From the NCBI RefSeq assembly GCF_009017415.1, contig NC_092404.1, forward strand, positions 1,612,001 through 1,676,000: a stretch of 64,000 nt of DNA, read 5' to 3'. Below are positions 24,520 to 35,742 of this stretch, piece after piece. The DNA comes from Aspergillus flavus. Its lineage: Eukaryota; Ascomycota; Eurotiomycetes; Eurotiales; Aspergillaceae. The translations under genes were made by a program, and so were the position numbers. Within the stretch, counting starts at the first letter, position 1, and the number at the start of each line of letters is the position of its first letter. The notes beneath the pieces are model-generated. The model saw only the letters and a list, made by a program, of their open reading frames with translations, did no database searches and was not told where the DNA came from.

Positions 24520-26179
24520 TTACACCTGCGACTTGTTCTCGCCAAACTCCACATGGTCTGTCAATGCTCTTTCCTTCTCCATCGCAGCAGCAGCTCCTTC
24601 TGGGTCCTGCAATGCATGTGGCACGATCTGGTCCCCGAAGAGCTCATCCATCTGCTCCAGTGTACGGCCCTTAGTTTCTGGGTAGAAGAACCAGTAGCAC
24701 ACGAATGCGATGAGGTTCAGCACGAAAAAGAGATAGAAATACTTGAAGCCGACAGAGTCAAGCGCGTTTGGTGAGAACTGGGCAAAGACCAAGTTTACTG
24801 TCCAATTAGTGAAAGTTGTAATCGCATTACCCAAGGCTCGGACCTCAACAGGGAAGATCTCGGCAGGGTAGACCCAAGAGATGATACCCAATGGTGTGTA
24901 GAAAAAGCTGAAGACAAAGTTCATGGCCACCATTGAGCGCAGCTGGTTAGTATTGCTCTGATCCATGTATTGTGCTTGCACTGCGTTGACCAGTAATGCC
25001 GCCGCAAGGCCAGCAGCCGATACGAGCAAAGGTCTAATACGACCAACTTTATCCAGAAGATAGAGTCCGATAGTACAGTAGACAACTGAAAGGGCTCCAC
25101 TGATACCGATGATCATAAGGGAGGTATGGTTGTCAATGCCTAGAATGTTATAGATCGTCGGGCCATAGCTAGACCACTGTCAATTACTGCATCTTTACTT
25201 ATGATAGAGGTTGCTGGGTGCCTTACTAGTTGATAACGTTGGTGCCAGATAGGGGACCAAAAGCTTGAACACCGCAACCAAGCAGTAGTCGACGACGCCA
25301 AGAAGGCTTTGAGATGATGGACCTCCAGGTAATCTCGCCCATCGCACGGTCAGCCAAGATAACATCACGGATCTCTTGAAATTCCAGCTCAATCAACTCG
25401 GGATCTTTCCCCTTACGGAGGCTCATGAGCACTTGTCTCGCCTCTTCTTGACGATCCTTCTCCATAAGCCATCTAGGAGACTCGTTGAGGAACCAGATGC
25501 CCACCACCAGGATTATACCCGGGATGCATTGAAATGCCAAAGGGAAGCGCCCTAAGGAGTTGCTTGCTTAGTATTCTCCCAAGGAAATAAAAAAGATTAA
25601 AAAACATGGGATCAGCCTTACATGAGAATTCTGTGGTGTTGAAAGAGCAACCATATCCTAGCCACTGCGCTACGAGATAGCCCCAACTCAGCATCCACTG
25701 TAGTAAGCCGGATAAAGAAGCACGCCATTGAGGCTCAGAGAGCTCCGAGGCATACATGGGGATAGTAGCAGTAAGCATGCCGACTGCTACTCCCGCAATG
25801 AATCGGCCTACAATCAACATCGACATAGCCACAGCGCCGGCTTGGATAGCACATCCCAGACAGGAAATTATGGCACCGACCAAGATGGAGTACTTTCGAC
25901 CAATCTTATCAGCGAAAACCATATTAACCATTGTTCCTGCGATAGCACCACCCTGGAATGAAGACACCACTCCACCGGTTACCGTGCCACTAGGGTTGCC
26001 GAAGTAATCCTTGAATGTGGCCAAGGATATAGTCGAAGTGATGATACCGCTATCATAGCCGAAGAGGAACCCTGTATTGCTCTTTGATCAGCAACATGAT
26101 AATAACACAAGTCAAGGGACCCAGAAGTACCTCCTACGGCCAGGAAGAGAGCCGAGAATACTGTTTGTGCATGCCCCAT
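24520..26179 (-). CDS. MFS sugar transporter
   Basis: Sugar/H+ symporter of the major facilitator superfamily (SP family, 12 membrane helices), plasma membrane. Exons 26179-26131, 26071-25622, 25551-25227 and 25168-24520 give 490 residues. Signatures: GGFLFGYDSG in helix 1 (built across the first intron), DKIGRKYS after helix 2, GRFIAGVAVG in helix 4, NESPRWLME after helix 6, YPAEIFPVEVRALG, and PETKGRTLEQMDELF at the end of helix 12. The gene is divergent from the GH78 rhamnosidase, with 552 bases between start codons. That suggests, but does not prove, that it takes up L-rhamnose or a rhamnoside. Confidence 0.9.
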
Positions 26180-26731
26180 GTCTGATGCTGTGACCGGTAT
26201 ACAGTAGCAAGCGTTTGTCAGTCGTGCATCTTGAACACCAAGAAGAGGCCCAAGACCAGACTACTTAAACCCGCCATTCACTTGAAGACAACCAACCCCA
26301 GACCGGGGGAGAGTCCGCGGGGAAACTACGGACAGCATTGAACCGAGCTAAAACTATGGAGAGAGACGCGGCGTGGCACCGGCCAGGGACTAGAGATGGG
26401 CTAGCGGGCCCCGTCGCAACCGTATTTCACTCCCGAAAATGGAGCCCCTCCGAGGGCCTAGAAGAGATAATTTACGCCGTCAGGACGCCATCATAATGCT
26501 AGTTCGGTAAGAAAGAGTCCAACGGCATCCCTGCTGTTCTTGAAAAAATATTTTGAAGGTCTGCAATCATTCGGCAAATCCATCGGTGTTACTTGTGCCG
26601 AGTAAGACACCAGCAACGGCCGGCATAGTTCGTGTCCACCTTGAATTATTTTACAAGGCGTGGCCTCGCACAGAATTTGTATCACCCTTGGATCAAGACG
26701 TTTGTTTGGGCAGCACCTGCTTACCGACATC
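26180..26731. promoter_or_regulatory. Shared divergent promoter, transporter and rhamnosidase
   Basis: A 552-base region between two divergent start codons. Three hexamers matching the CreA carbon-repressor consensus SYGGRG cluster within 27 bases: CCCCAG (CTGGGG on the other strand) at 26296-26301, CCGGGG at 26303-26308 and GCGGGG at 26317-26322. This suggests shared glucose repression. The sites are seen; their function is inferred. Confidence 0.5.
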
Positions 26732-29541
26732 ATGGAATTTACTCGCTGCGGTATCCATGGCTTCCACGAAGTCATCGGTATAGACACCGATGAGATTAGA
26801 TTCTTCTGGGCTTTGCACGCCGACAAAGAGTATGCCAGACAGACTGCCTATCGGGTAGTTGTATCTACCGACCGTGATAATTTGCAATCGCAAGGTGTGT
26901 GCTGGGACTCTGGACGTGTTGAGAGTGATGCTCAGAGAAACATCAAATGCACTCCCAACCAGCCTTTCCAGTCGACCACTTTCCATTACTGGAAAGTGAC
27001 TGTATGGGACGAAAATGACATCCCCTGCGAAAGCCCCGTGAACGAGTTCTATACCTCATATCCGCGCTCATCGGGGCTGTTACCACCGTACAGCATGAAT
27101 CAAACATATGTAAGCATACCTAGTCGTCATTAGCTTGACCTGGGATATTTACTGATTTGCGACAGATGCCACACAGTAGTCTCATATTCCGTACTTGGTT
27201 TGAGGACGAGCCCAACCGATGGAAGGCAGTTTGGGTGGGTGATGGTGGAGACAAGCCCATCTATTTAAGAAAGTCTATCCAGCTTGCTCGACAGCCCTCT
27301 CGAGTCGTTGTATTCGCATCGGGACTGGGACATTTCAATCTCACCGTCAATGGGAAGGCGGCATCTGATCATGTTCTTGATCCTGGCTGGACAAACTACC
27401 ACCGATCTGTTCAGTACGTCGGCTACGACTTGACTTCTCAATGGCAACAAGGGGAGAACGTCCTTGGGGCTCATGTTGGAAACGGCTTCTACGCAGGTGA
27501 TCAGGGCGACCGTTTCTTTTGGCCCACGTATGAGGATAATACTTTCGTTCGATATGGAAACGAACTATGCTTCTTCGCTGAGGTTCACCTGCATTATGCC
27601 GATGGTTCCCACGAGACCATAGTGTCAGATCCTACGTGGAAGGTGAGGAAAAGTGCCACCACTCTTGCCAATATTTATGCCTCAGAGAACCTGGATCGAC
27701 GATTGTACCCCACTGGTTGGGATTCTCCTGGATTTGATGATGCAGACTGGTCGCCAGCAAAGCCTTTGACTGGTCCGAGAGGCAAGCTGAGCTACCAGAG
27801 CCAGCCCCCCGTAGTCCTACATAACACATTTCACCCTATCAAACGCCAGGTCACACGCCCTGGTGTCATCGTTTATGACCTAGGGCAGAACTCGAGCATC
27901 ATGGTGCAACTAGAGGTCAGTGGACCATCTGCGTCAGAAGTCATCGTTCGATACGCCGAAACCCTTGGTGATAATGGAGAAGTCTTTATGCCCGATCCCC
28001 TATTTAAAGAATTCGAGCATAACGTATACTCGAAGATTATTCTTACTGGCGAAGGCCGTGAGACTTGGACTCCTGACTTCTGCTTCACAAGTGCCCGGTA
28101 TGTCCAAGTGGAGGGGGTCTCCGACTCCGACAGCGATAACCTTCCCACTATTCATTCTCTAAGTGCTCAGCATGTCTCATCAGCTGCACGGCAGCTTGGG
28201 CATCTCAAAACCGATAAAGAAGACGTCAACGCACTTATCAACGCTTGTTATTGGACCTTCGCCAGCAACATCTTTAGCTACCATACCGATTGCCCACAGA
28301 TTGAGAAATTCGGATGGCTAGAGGTCACATCGCTTCTTGCGCCTGCCACGCAGTACATCCGTGACATGGAAGCAGTCTACACCAAGATTTTGGACGATAT
28401 CATCGATGCTCAGGAGCCGAATGGCCTTGTACCTACAATGGCACCGGAGATTCGGTACATGTGTGGCCCTCTCCATGACACTATTACCTGGGGCTGTGCG
28501 GTGTGCTTCCTTCCCGAGCTGATCAAGCGCTACTACGGGTCCACTCACGTATACTCTAAGATATATCAGCCTTGTGTACGATATATGGAGTATATGAAAA
28601 CCAAGGAGCGGAAAGGCGGTCTGATTGAGCATGGACTGGGCGACTGGGGCTATGATATAGCCTTTGGTAATCACCAAGCAAACATTGAAACTGCGGTTTA
28701 CTATCGCTGTCTCTGCAACGTGGCGATGATGGCAAAGGAGCTGGGATTTACCGAGGATGTTGCCTTGTATGAGGCCTGGGCTGCACGCATCTACGATGTT
28801 TACAATTCTCACCTTCTTGTTTCCGATAAGACCGAATATCCCTATGCCTTTTATACTTCTCTGGACAATCCTGGTGTCCATGACCGCACTATGGTTAACC
28901 AGGCGCTTGCGCTGCAGTTTGGCCTGGTGCCCGCAGAGTACCGCTCTGATGTCATCCAAGCATTTGTTGCTGCTGTAGAGGAGTCGGGTCCGAGGATCCG
29001 TGCTGGAGAAATTGGGCTGAAATACGTCTGGAGCACATTTGCCGAGGCCGAAGTAGATCGCCCCGACCTTGTCCTCGCCATGGCCAGGCAAGAGGAACAT
29101 CCAAGTTACATGCGATTCATTCGGCGCGGCGAGACCACACTCTCAGAGTTTTGGCAGGACGCTTGCCGGTCCAAGTGTCACGATATGCTTGGGACGATCT
29201 ATGAATGGTTTTATGCTGCGGTGCTTGGTGTACAGCCTATCGGCGATGCGTACCGCACATGGACCTTGCGGCCACCATTTCGAAGCGAGTTCGACTTTGT
29301 TGAAGGAGAAGTCGATTGCCCGTACGGCTTGATTCGGGTATGCTTTGATCGTAAACAGACTGAGGGCACGAGTGCCCAGCTAGAAGTCACAGTTCCAACC
29401 AGCACCGTCTGTACGTTACAGCTACCTTCCAATGGCAGTTTGGCACAGATTCAGAGGAATGGAGGGCAAGAGTTAAAGAAGGTAACCGGATCAGAAGTGA
29501 CCCTGATGCCTGGTGTATATAAATGTGTGATATGGCCTTGA
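26732..29541 (+). CDS. GH78 alpha-L-rhamnosidase, probably cytosolic
   Basis: Glycoside hydrolase family 78 enzyme removing terminal alpha-L-rhamnose from glycosides. Exons 26732-27109 and 27166-29541 give 917 residues. There is an N-terminal fibronectin-like part (ATG at 26732, then a GIDTDEIRFFWAL block in the position of the family's LSWRL). Next come carbohydrate-binding beta domains with WTNYHRSVQYVGYDLT and GNGFYAGDQGD. The (alpha/alpha)6 catalytic domain starts near residue 480 with DCPQIEKFGWLE, the family's general-acid region, followed by EWFYAAVLGVQP and the C-terminal beta domain. No signal peptide is visible at either possible start (26660 or 26732), which points to an intracellular enzyme that needs imported substrate. 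The neighbouring transporter fits that need. Confidence 0.88.
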
Positions 29542-29928
29542 GCGACTGGCATGTGAATCTAAGGCACAGACAGAGTGTATAGGAATGTCTTCAGTTTTTC
29601 GATACAGCATTGATGATAGAATATAGCAATGACCAATATAGACCTGACCAAGTTTTTATCCTTACCCCAGATTTTTTTGGTTGTTTTTTCCTTCGTATTT
29701 TATCTGCAGAGTGGAGAAGGGCTGTTACTACGTAGTAGTAACCTCGAAACAGTTCGCAGATCAATCAGCTGAAAAATAACCGAGGTCACGAGCGACCCCG
29801 GAATCCAACTCGTGCTTCTCCATCTTCCCTTTCCTTCCCCAGTCTCCGTCTATCGCTCCCAGAAGCATCTCACAATGTATATCTAAATACATGTGTCCTT
29901 AGACTTTTTGAAGGTCATTTGATGCATT
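29542..29928. other. Short intergenic, rhamnosidase to TMEM135-like gene
   Basis: This spacer contains the rhamnosidase 3' end and the promoter of the next gene, with pyrimidine-rich tracts near 29820-29850. No other feature was seen. Confidence 0.5.
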
Positions 29929-31741
29929 ATGGAACCTAGTTCCGAACGCGACCCTGACGGGCACGCTCAGGTCCACCCTGTTGTTCGCGAAGCTCTCCGC
30001 ATTTCCCTCAGCGCCAAGGAATACAAGATCCTCCACGACCATGCTGTTCGGCGCGCCCCCGTGAAGGTTCAATCCAAATTGCCCTCTCCATCGAGATATG
30101 AAGCGATAGTGCGCTCAAAAAATAAATACAATGAGGCAGCTCTCCGCGCCTCTATCCGAGTCTTCCTTGTCTCAGGCGCTTTATTTAAATTCGTTGATTG
30201 GGCACTTGCAAGAATCCGAGGTGATTTGTCCAAGTAAGCTTTCAATCCAATCAAGAATCAAATCAAAGCAGACGTCAAATGTGCCTTAGCTAACTCTCAC
30301 GTCTCACCTTTGTTTGAAAATAAAGGAAGAAAGCACAAACTTCTTTTCTCCGCTCCCCCAACTTCCGCCTGTCGGCGTCCCTTTCGCTCGTCCTTCTCTT
30401 CCACAGACTTCTGCATCGCTTCTTCACCCGGCTACGCGCGAACCTCCGCACAGATGAAGCCCAGCCCTTCCGTAATCGGAACCCCCGAGTGTCAAAAGCG
30501 TTGACATCACGCTATGCGCCTGCTGTTGGGGCTAGTCTGGCCCTTTTTGGCCTGGGCATATGCCCTCAGAATCAGCTACGGCTGACAGCCGCAATTTGGA
30601 TGGCTACTCGGAGCTTGGAATTTCTTTTCAACGCCATTGATGAAAAAGGATGGCTTGAGAACAGGCCTGCGTGGTTTGGAAGTTGGTTGCTAATGCCCCT
30701 GTCATGCGCACAACTATTCCATGCGTTCATCTTCGATCGGGAAGCTACACCTAAGGTTTGTTATTCCATATATAAGAAAGGCCATTGGATTTGCATACTA
30801 ATAGAACATAGTGGCTCGGAAATGTTATCTTCAGACTCTCTCCAGGTTACATCCCCGATCGCCCTGAAAGTTTGCCTGCGGAGTTTTCTTGGCCAGGAAA
30901 GGAGGACGTGGTTGATTCGCTCGCAACTATCGCCAATCTGCGCTGGCCGTACGTTTATACTCGTTACCTACACCTGGTACATGATAGCTTCTTTTCTAAT
31001 CTTTCAATCAGCGCATTCGTCTCACCGATATTGCATCCTGGAGACCTTAATACCTTGCCATCAGCTGTCAAGTCTATTTCACCAATTACTGGGCCTGCTC
31101 ATCCGTCTATTTCAGGCTTATCTTGCGCATTGCTCCATTCAAGCAGCCCCAGCTGTAGTACGGCCTTCTTGCACAACATTCTCCTCTCAGTCCCTCGTCT
31201 GGCCCGATTTGTAACAACCGTTACATTAGCACTCTCTGTGCTCAAGTTCAAAAAGCTGATGGCCAATCCCATCACCTCGATCAATAATCTTTCGAAGAAA
31301 ATCATCACACTGACTGCTGTCCTCTCTGCGTCTGTCGGTTCCGCGTGGGGCAGTATTTGTCTCTGGAACTCACTTTTCCCGCGCTCTGTCCTGCCTACGA
31401 AACGCTTCTTCCTGAGCGGTGCACTTGCAGGTATGCCATTTGCGTTCCTTGCGAATAGCCGGAGCGTTTTTACGTACTTTTTTCGAGCCGCCGTGGATTC
31501 GGCATGGAAGACGGGCGTTAAGCGGGGGCTATGGAAAGGATGGAAGGGCGGGGACCTGTTCATCCTTGTCCTTTCCTGGGCACTGATGAACTCCATCTTG
31601 GAGAGTAGACCAAACGCGGTTCAAGGCCGAGGGGTGCGCAAGGCGCTAGCATGGATGAATGGTGAAGGTTTTGTGGACCCGGTTGAGGCTGCAGCAAAGA
31701 GGAAGCTGAAGAAAACCAAGAAGGCTGAGACTGAGCATTAA
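29929..31741 (+). CDS. TMEM135-like integral membrane protein
   Basis: Fungal member of the TMEM135 family; animal members are linked to peroxisomes, lipid handling and mitochondrial dynamics. Exons 29929-30233, 30326-30755, 30812-30948 and 31012-31741 give 533 residues. Family blocks: RSLEFLFNAIDEKGW, PAWFGSWLLMPLSCAQ with FHAFIFDR, a proline-rich loop before HPSISGLSCALLHSSSPSC, and WGSICLWNSLFPRSVLPTKR with FFLSGALAG. Several hydrophobic segments can span membranes, and the C-terminus is Lys-rich (KRKLKKTKKAE). The last intron, 30949-31011, is 63 nt with no stop in frame, so retention gives a 21-residue longer protein. Function in fungi is not established from sequence. Confidence 0.82.
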
Positions 31742-32033
31742 GCGACTATCGGCGTTGATACGCATGTTCTGTTATGTTTACCGTCCCCTTTATGCACGAT
31801 AATCATGCCTTTTGAACCTACCCACAAGCAAAGTACGCTGCGATACACTCACTCCTTGTTGATACCACGATATATCAAGTACATATTTCATTGAATTCAA
31901 GCTGAGCTTGCTAGTAGCGAGCGGAATGTAAGTTAATCTAGCTCATGTGATAGCTGCGATAGAGTGAACAAGGTGAAGGACCGACCATATATGGAGCATA
32001 TTTTTGCATGGGGAAAAAAACAAAAGGAAATCC
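31742..32033. other. Intergenic, TMEM135-like gene to tRNA-Glu
   Basis: AT-rich 3' region of the membrane protein gene. Nothing else was recognised. Confidence 0.5.
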
Positions 32034-32104
32034 TCCGATGCGGGGAATCGAACCCCGAGCTGCTCGGTGAAAGCGAGCGATGTTAGCCATTACACCACAT
32101 CGGA
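32034..32104 (-). tRNA. tRNA-Glu (anticodon UUC)
   Basis: Read on the minus strand, it folds as a cloverleaf. The acceptor stem TCCGATG pairs with CATCGGA. The anticodon stem GCTCG/CGAGC encloses loop CTTTCAC with anticodon TTC. The T arm CGGGG/CCCCG has loop TTCGATT. There is no intron. The next bases on the minus strand contain a T-rich run suitable for Pol III termination. Confidence 0.95.
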
Positions 32105-32805
32105 TATTGTTAAAATATTTCTCAATACTTTAATTCTCAAGCAAGATAAGATATAGAATAGTCGTACCAGTTACTAGTTCAACCGAAAGGTTCCAGATAA
32201 TCTGGGGAAACGCAAAAGATTGCGGAGTATTAACAGCTTCTTACTTCAACTCCGAATTTCCCCAGCCTTTCAATCTCCACCACCCAAAACGCCTGTATAG
32301 GAACAGTGGGCTGTACCTTTCTTTTCCGCCCTGATCCATGGTTTTCTCTCATTTGCCCCCTTCTCTATCACTAAGGGCAAACAATCGGATTTCGTACTGT
32401 GGAGCCCTCTTCACGATGGGGCCCCAGGAACTCCTTTTCCGACCAGTGCTGCAAGTCTGGATTCCGGGGTAGTAGCGATGATGGGTAACTAAATAGGGCA
32501 ATTGGCTTTCCATGCTCCAGTCTCTGACTTGGCAAGCTACAGTTTCTCCTCCTCACTTATTCTACTGGATACTCTTCCTTTTCATGTTTGCCAATTGGTC
32601 TTCGGCTTCTTCCTCTGTGAATCCCGAGTGCTGGGGAAACAGGTAGACCGACATTGTCTCCAACCCGCCACAAATTCCGACCGGCCGCATAAATTCTCAC
32701 CGTCTCCTCCGAAAACTACCTCCCGATAGTTACTCTTTCCATCTTTCCAAACCTTCCTATTCTCATACCTCCTCTACTTTCTTCTATCACTTTCTCATAT
32801 CCACC
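32105..32805. other. Intergenic, tRNA-Glu to dehydrogenase promoter
   Basis: Contains the upstream region of the tRNA and the promoter of the Gfo/Idh/MocA gene. That promoter has long C/T-rich tracts just before the start codon (about 32690-32800), as is usual for filamentous fungi. Confidence 0.5.
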
Positions 32806-33946
32806 ATGGCTGCTACTAAGCTCAAAATTGGCTGTGCTGGTCTCGGTCGCATGGGCAAGCGCCATGCCCTCAACTTCCTCCAGCGAACTCCCCGTGCCGA
32901 GCTGGTCGCCGCTAGCTCCCCTGACGATGCTGAGCTTGAATGGGCTAAGGTTCATCTTGAACCATATGGCGTGAAGTTATACAAGAACTACGATGACATG
33001 CTCCGCCACGAAGGTCTGGAAGCCGTGGTCGTTGCATCGGCCACCGCCGTTCATGCCGAACAAGCCATCAAGGCCATCGATGCTGAAAAGCACGTTCTGT
33101 GCGAGAAGCCTTTGTCAACCAGTGTCGAGATCGTATGTAACCCCATTTCCTTTGCTCTTTTGCCCATCAACCTAGTAGCTAGGGGATTGACAGTCCTTTT
33201 CCTAGTCCCAATCCGTCCTCGACGCTGCCGCCAAGAAGCCTCATCTCAAGGTGATGTGCGGCTTCTCTCGTCGCTTCGACGCCTCTTATCGGGATGCATT
33301 CAACAAGATGAGCGCCGGCTCGATTGGCTCGCCCTCAGTTATGCGTAGTCAGACATGTGACAAGCTGGACCCCAGTGGGTTCTTTGTCGCCTATGCCCAG
33401 TTTTCCGGTGGTATCTTCGTTGACTGCTCGATCCATGATATCGACCTTGCCCTTTGGTTTTTCGGTCAAGACAGCAAAGTCAAGTCTGTATCCGCCGTCG
33501 GGATCACGGCCGTCGAGCCGGACCTGCGCAAGCACAACGACCGCGACAATGCCGTCGGCTTAGTCGAGTTCCACAACGGCAAGATCGCCTACTTCTACGC
33601 TTCTCGCATGATGGCCGCCGGTCAAGAAGATACTACCGAAATTATCGGCACCCAGGGCAAGCTGGCCGTCAACACACAGCCAGCTCTAAACCTTGTCAGC
33701 ATCTACGACAGCACTGGTATCCGCCGGGAGATCCCTCAGCACTACTACGACCGCTTTGAATATGCCTTCGTGACCGAGGCCAATGAATTCACCGCTTGCT
33801 GTCTCGAGAATACCCCTGTCCCACTCAGACTCGACGGTGCTGTTCAGGCCGTCCGCATTGGAGCTGCGCTCCAGGAGTCGCTTATCACCGGCGAGAAGAT
33901 CTTCTTCGATGAAGAGGGCAACCGGGTGGACAAGTCTCGGCTATAG
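32806..33946 (+). CDS. Gfo/Idh/MocA dehydrogenase, inositol-dehydrogenase-like
   Basis: NAD(P)-dependent sugar/polyol dehydrogenase. Exons 32806-33132 and 33206-33946 give 355 residues. The N-terminal Rossmann fold has GCAGLGRMGKRHA at residues about 9-21. The catalytic-site CEKPLSTSV contains the family's Lys in the EKP motif at about residue 100. The C-terminal alpha/beta domain carries DCSIHDIDLALWFFG, with Asp and His placed as in bacterial IolG, followed by the GLVEFHNGK strand. Together these favour an inositol 2-dehydrogenase-like enzyme, but related enzymes oxidise other sugars. It is convergent with the myo-inositol oxygenase gene, which strengthens the inositol reading. Confidence 0.85.
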
Positions 33947-34730
33947 ATGCATGCTTAACGACTGGATTTAGATTACGTCACTTAATGATTGTCAATTAAA
34001 GAGCAATTTTGGAGTATAAAAACACAGTGTCTAGACTTCATATAACGCCGTTTACATTTTTATCTGCGTATCATCGCTGAATGACCTCCTCGATAAGCCA
34101 ACCCATCCCACCCCATATCTCGAAGGGATGAACCCTGAGTGACCCTCATGAATTTCGAATAATTATATAATGAAAACTAGCGCACGTGTACTATATACAC
34201 TAGTCTATGCAACCCTTCCCTAAAACAGCCACGGGCACAGTCCACAGTTTAATTTTTCACAATGTGACCCGTCCCGAGACACTGATTTGTCGAAGGTGGG
34301 TAGATCGCCGACATACCCCGGGAACCCGTTTCCGAGTACAAAGTTTGCCGCCAAGAGTTCGTGCTGCATTGTTGTATCATAGATAAGCTATTGTTAGTAA
34401 GAGGTCTGATGGTGCTTGTGGCAAGGGTCTCGGAGAGAAGAGAACTTATTGTAGTCTTGTAGACTTGAGTGGGATTTTGGTTCTGGCGGTGTATATGTGA
34501 ATATGTACTGAGGACTACGGTGGATATAAGCTTATTTAGATTTTCATCCGGATAATTGGGAAATGGGTATTTTTTATGAATTAGTCCCTGGTTAGTTTTA
34601 CAGGGCTATATAATTCATTGGTGGTTCGTGAATCATCGCTTTAAAAAAAATGCAAGAACAAAAACTGATATATCATAAACAATAGAAGGCAAGGGGATCT
34701 ATTATCAAGCCATTTCGAGCGTTAAAACAT
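33947..34730. other. Intergenic between converging dehydrogenase and MIOX genes
   Basis: AT-rich 3' regions of two convergent genes. No RNA gene or repeat was recognised. Confidence 0.5.
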
Positions 34731-35742
34731 CTACCACTTGATGACCTTGTTGGGGAAGAACTCGTCGATAAGTTCGAGGTAGTATGGCTGCGAAAGCGTT
34801 AGTTGAGATTCATTTGATTTTTTGGAAGGGTAGGGAGAGAGGACGTACCTTGAGCTCGTCGACGGTGGGAACGTCGTCGCTCTTGCTGTAAAGGTCGTAG
34901 GGGTTGAAGGCCTTGACGGCCTTGAGCATCTCCTTGTCATGATCGTTCATCAACTCTTGGTATGCGCCGGCGTTGTGCCAGGGGTAGAAGGAGTGGTAGC
35001 GGATGATGGCCAGGGCCTCGTCGGGGAGAGTGGACTGGTCCTTCACGACGTGGTAGAGGTACTCGTCGTGACCCCAGGAAAGCATGACCTTGTCCAGACC
35101 ACAGCCGGGGCTGTAAATTCCGAACTTAGTGCCATAGACGTCGTGGCCGTAGTCAGGGTTCTCCTTGAAGGACTCGGTGCCGTAGATGATGCGGTCATCG
35201 AAAGCGAGACCGACGGGGAAGGTGTCGCCGACGACGTCCCACTGGCCTTGTGCGTCGAAGAAGTAGAGCAGCTTGCCCAGGTCGTGGATGAGACCGGTGA
35301 GCTGCATCCAGCGGGGCTTGCCATCGCGGCGGATGGCCTCGGCGGACTGGAGAAGGTGCTCGATCTGGGAGAGGCTGGTGTCGGGGTCGGACTCGTCAAT
35401 GAGGGTGTTGAGCTTCTCCATGGCCTCCCAGATGGTCATCTCGGCGCGGGTCTTGGAGTGAAAGGCGTGGCGGGCCTTCAGGTTGTAAGCAACAGTCTGC
35501 TTGGTGTGCTGCTCCTTGTAGAAGTTCTTGACACGGTCGCAGGCGTCCTCGTATTGACGGAACTTGGTCTTGTCCTTGTTCTTGTCGAATTCAGATTCGG
35601 CGTAGATATCCTTGTCGTCTTGCTTAATGTTCTGCTTGAGGACGTTGACGGTGTCGATGGCATCGGAGGTTTCCTCGAGGGCCTGTCCATCACGCTTGGT
35701 GTTGAACACCGGGGTCTCTGGGGCGACAGCAACTGGGGCCAT
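34731..35742 (-). CDS. MIOX: myo-Inositol oxygenase
   Basis: Non-heme di-iron oxygenase that cleaves myo-inositol to D-glucuronate, the first step of oxidative inositol breakdown, cytosolic. Exons 35742-34849 and 34787-34731 give 316 residues. Iron-ligand motifs are all present: ARHAFH, GLIHDLGK (His-Asp), SWGHDEY, RYHSFYPWH, and FNPYDLYSKS supplying the last Asp. The substrate-lid Lys region is also there. The final exon encodes PYYLELIDEFFPNKVIKW, the conserved MIOX C-terminus, so the splice is secure. The first about 45 residues are a variable fungal extension. It is divergent from the aldo-keto reductase gene. Confidence 0.95.

Noticed and set aside
26660..26731. Upstream in-frame ATG for the rhamnosidase
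   Set aside because: The 24 extra residues show no signal peptide or family similarity; the 26732 ATG starts directly before the conserved N-terminal block.
28318..29100. 260-codon frame antisense to the rhamnosidase
   Set aside because: No motif or splice logic; the sense strand is clearly GH78.
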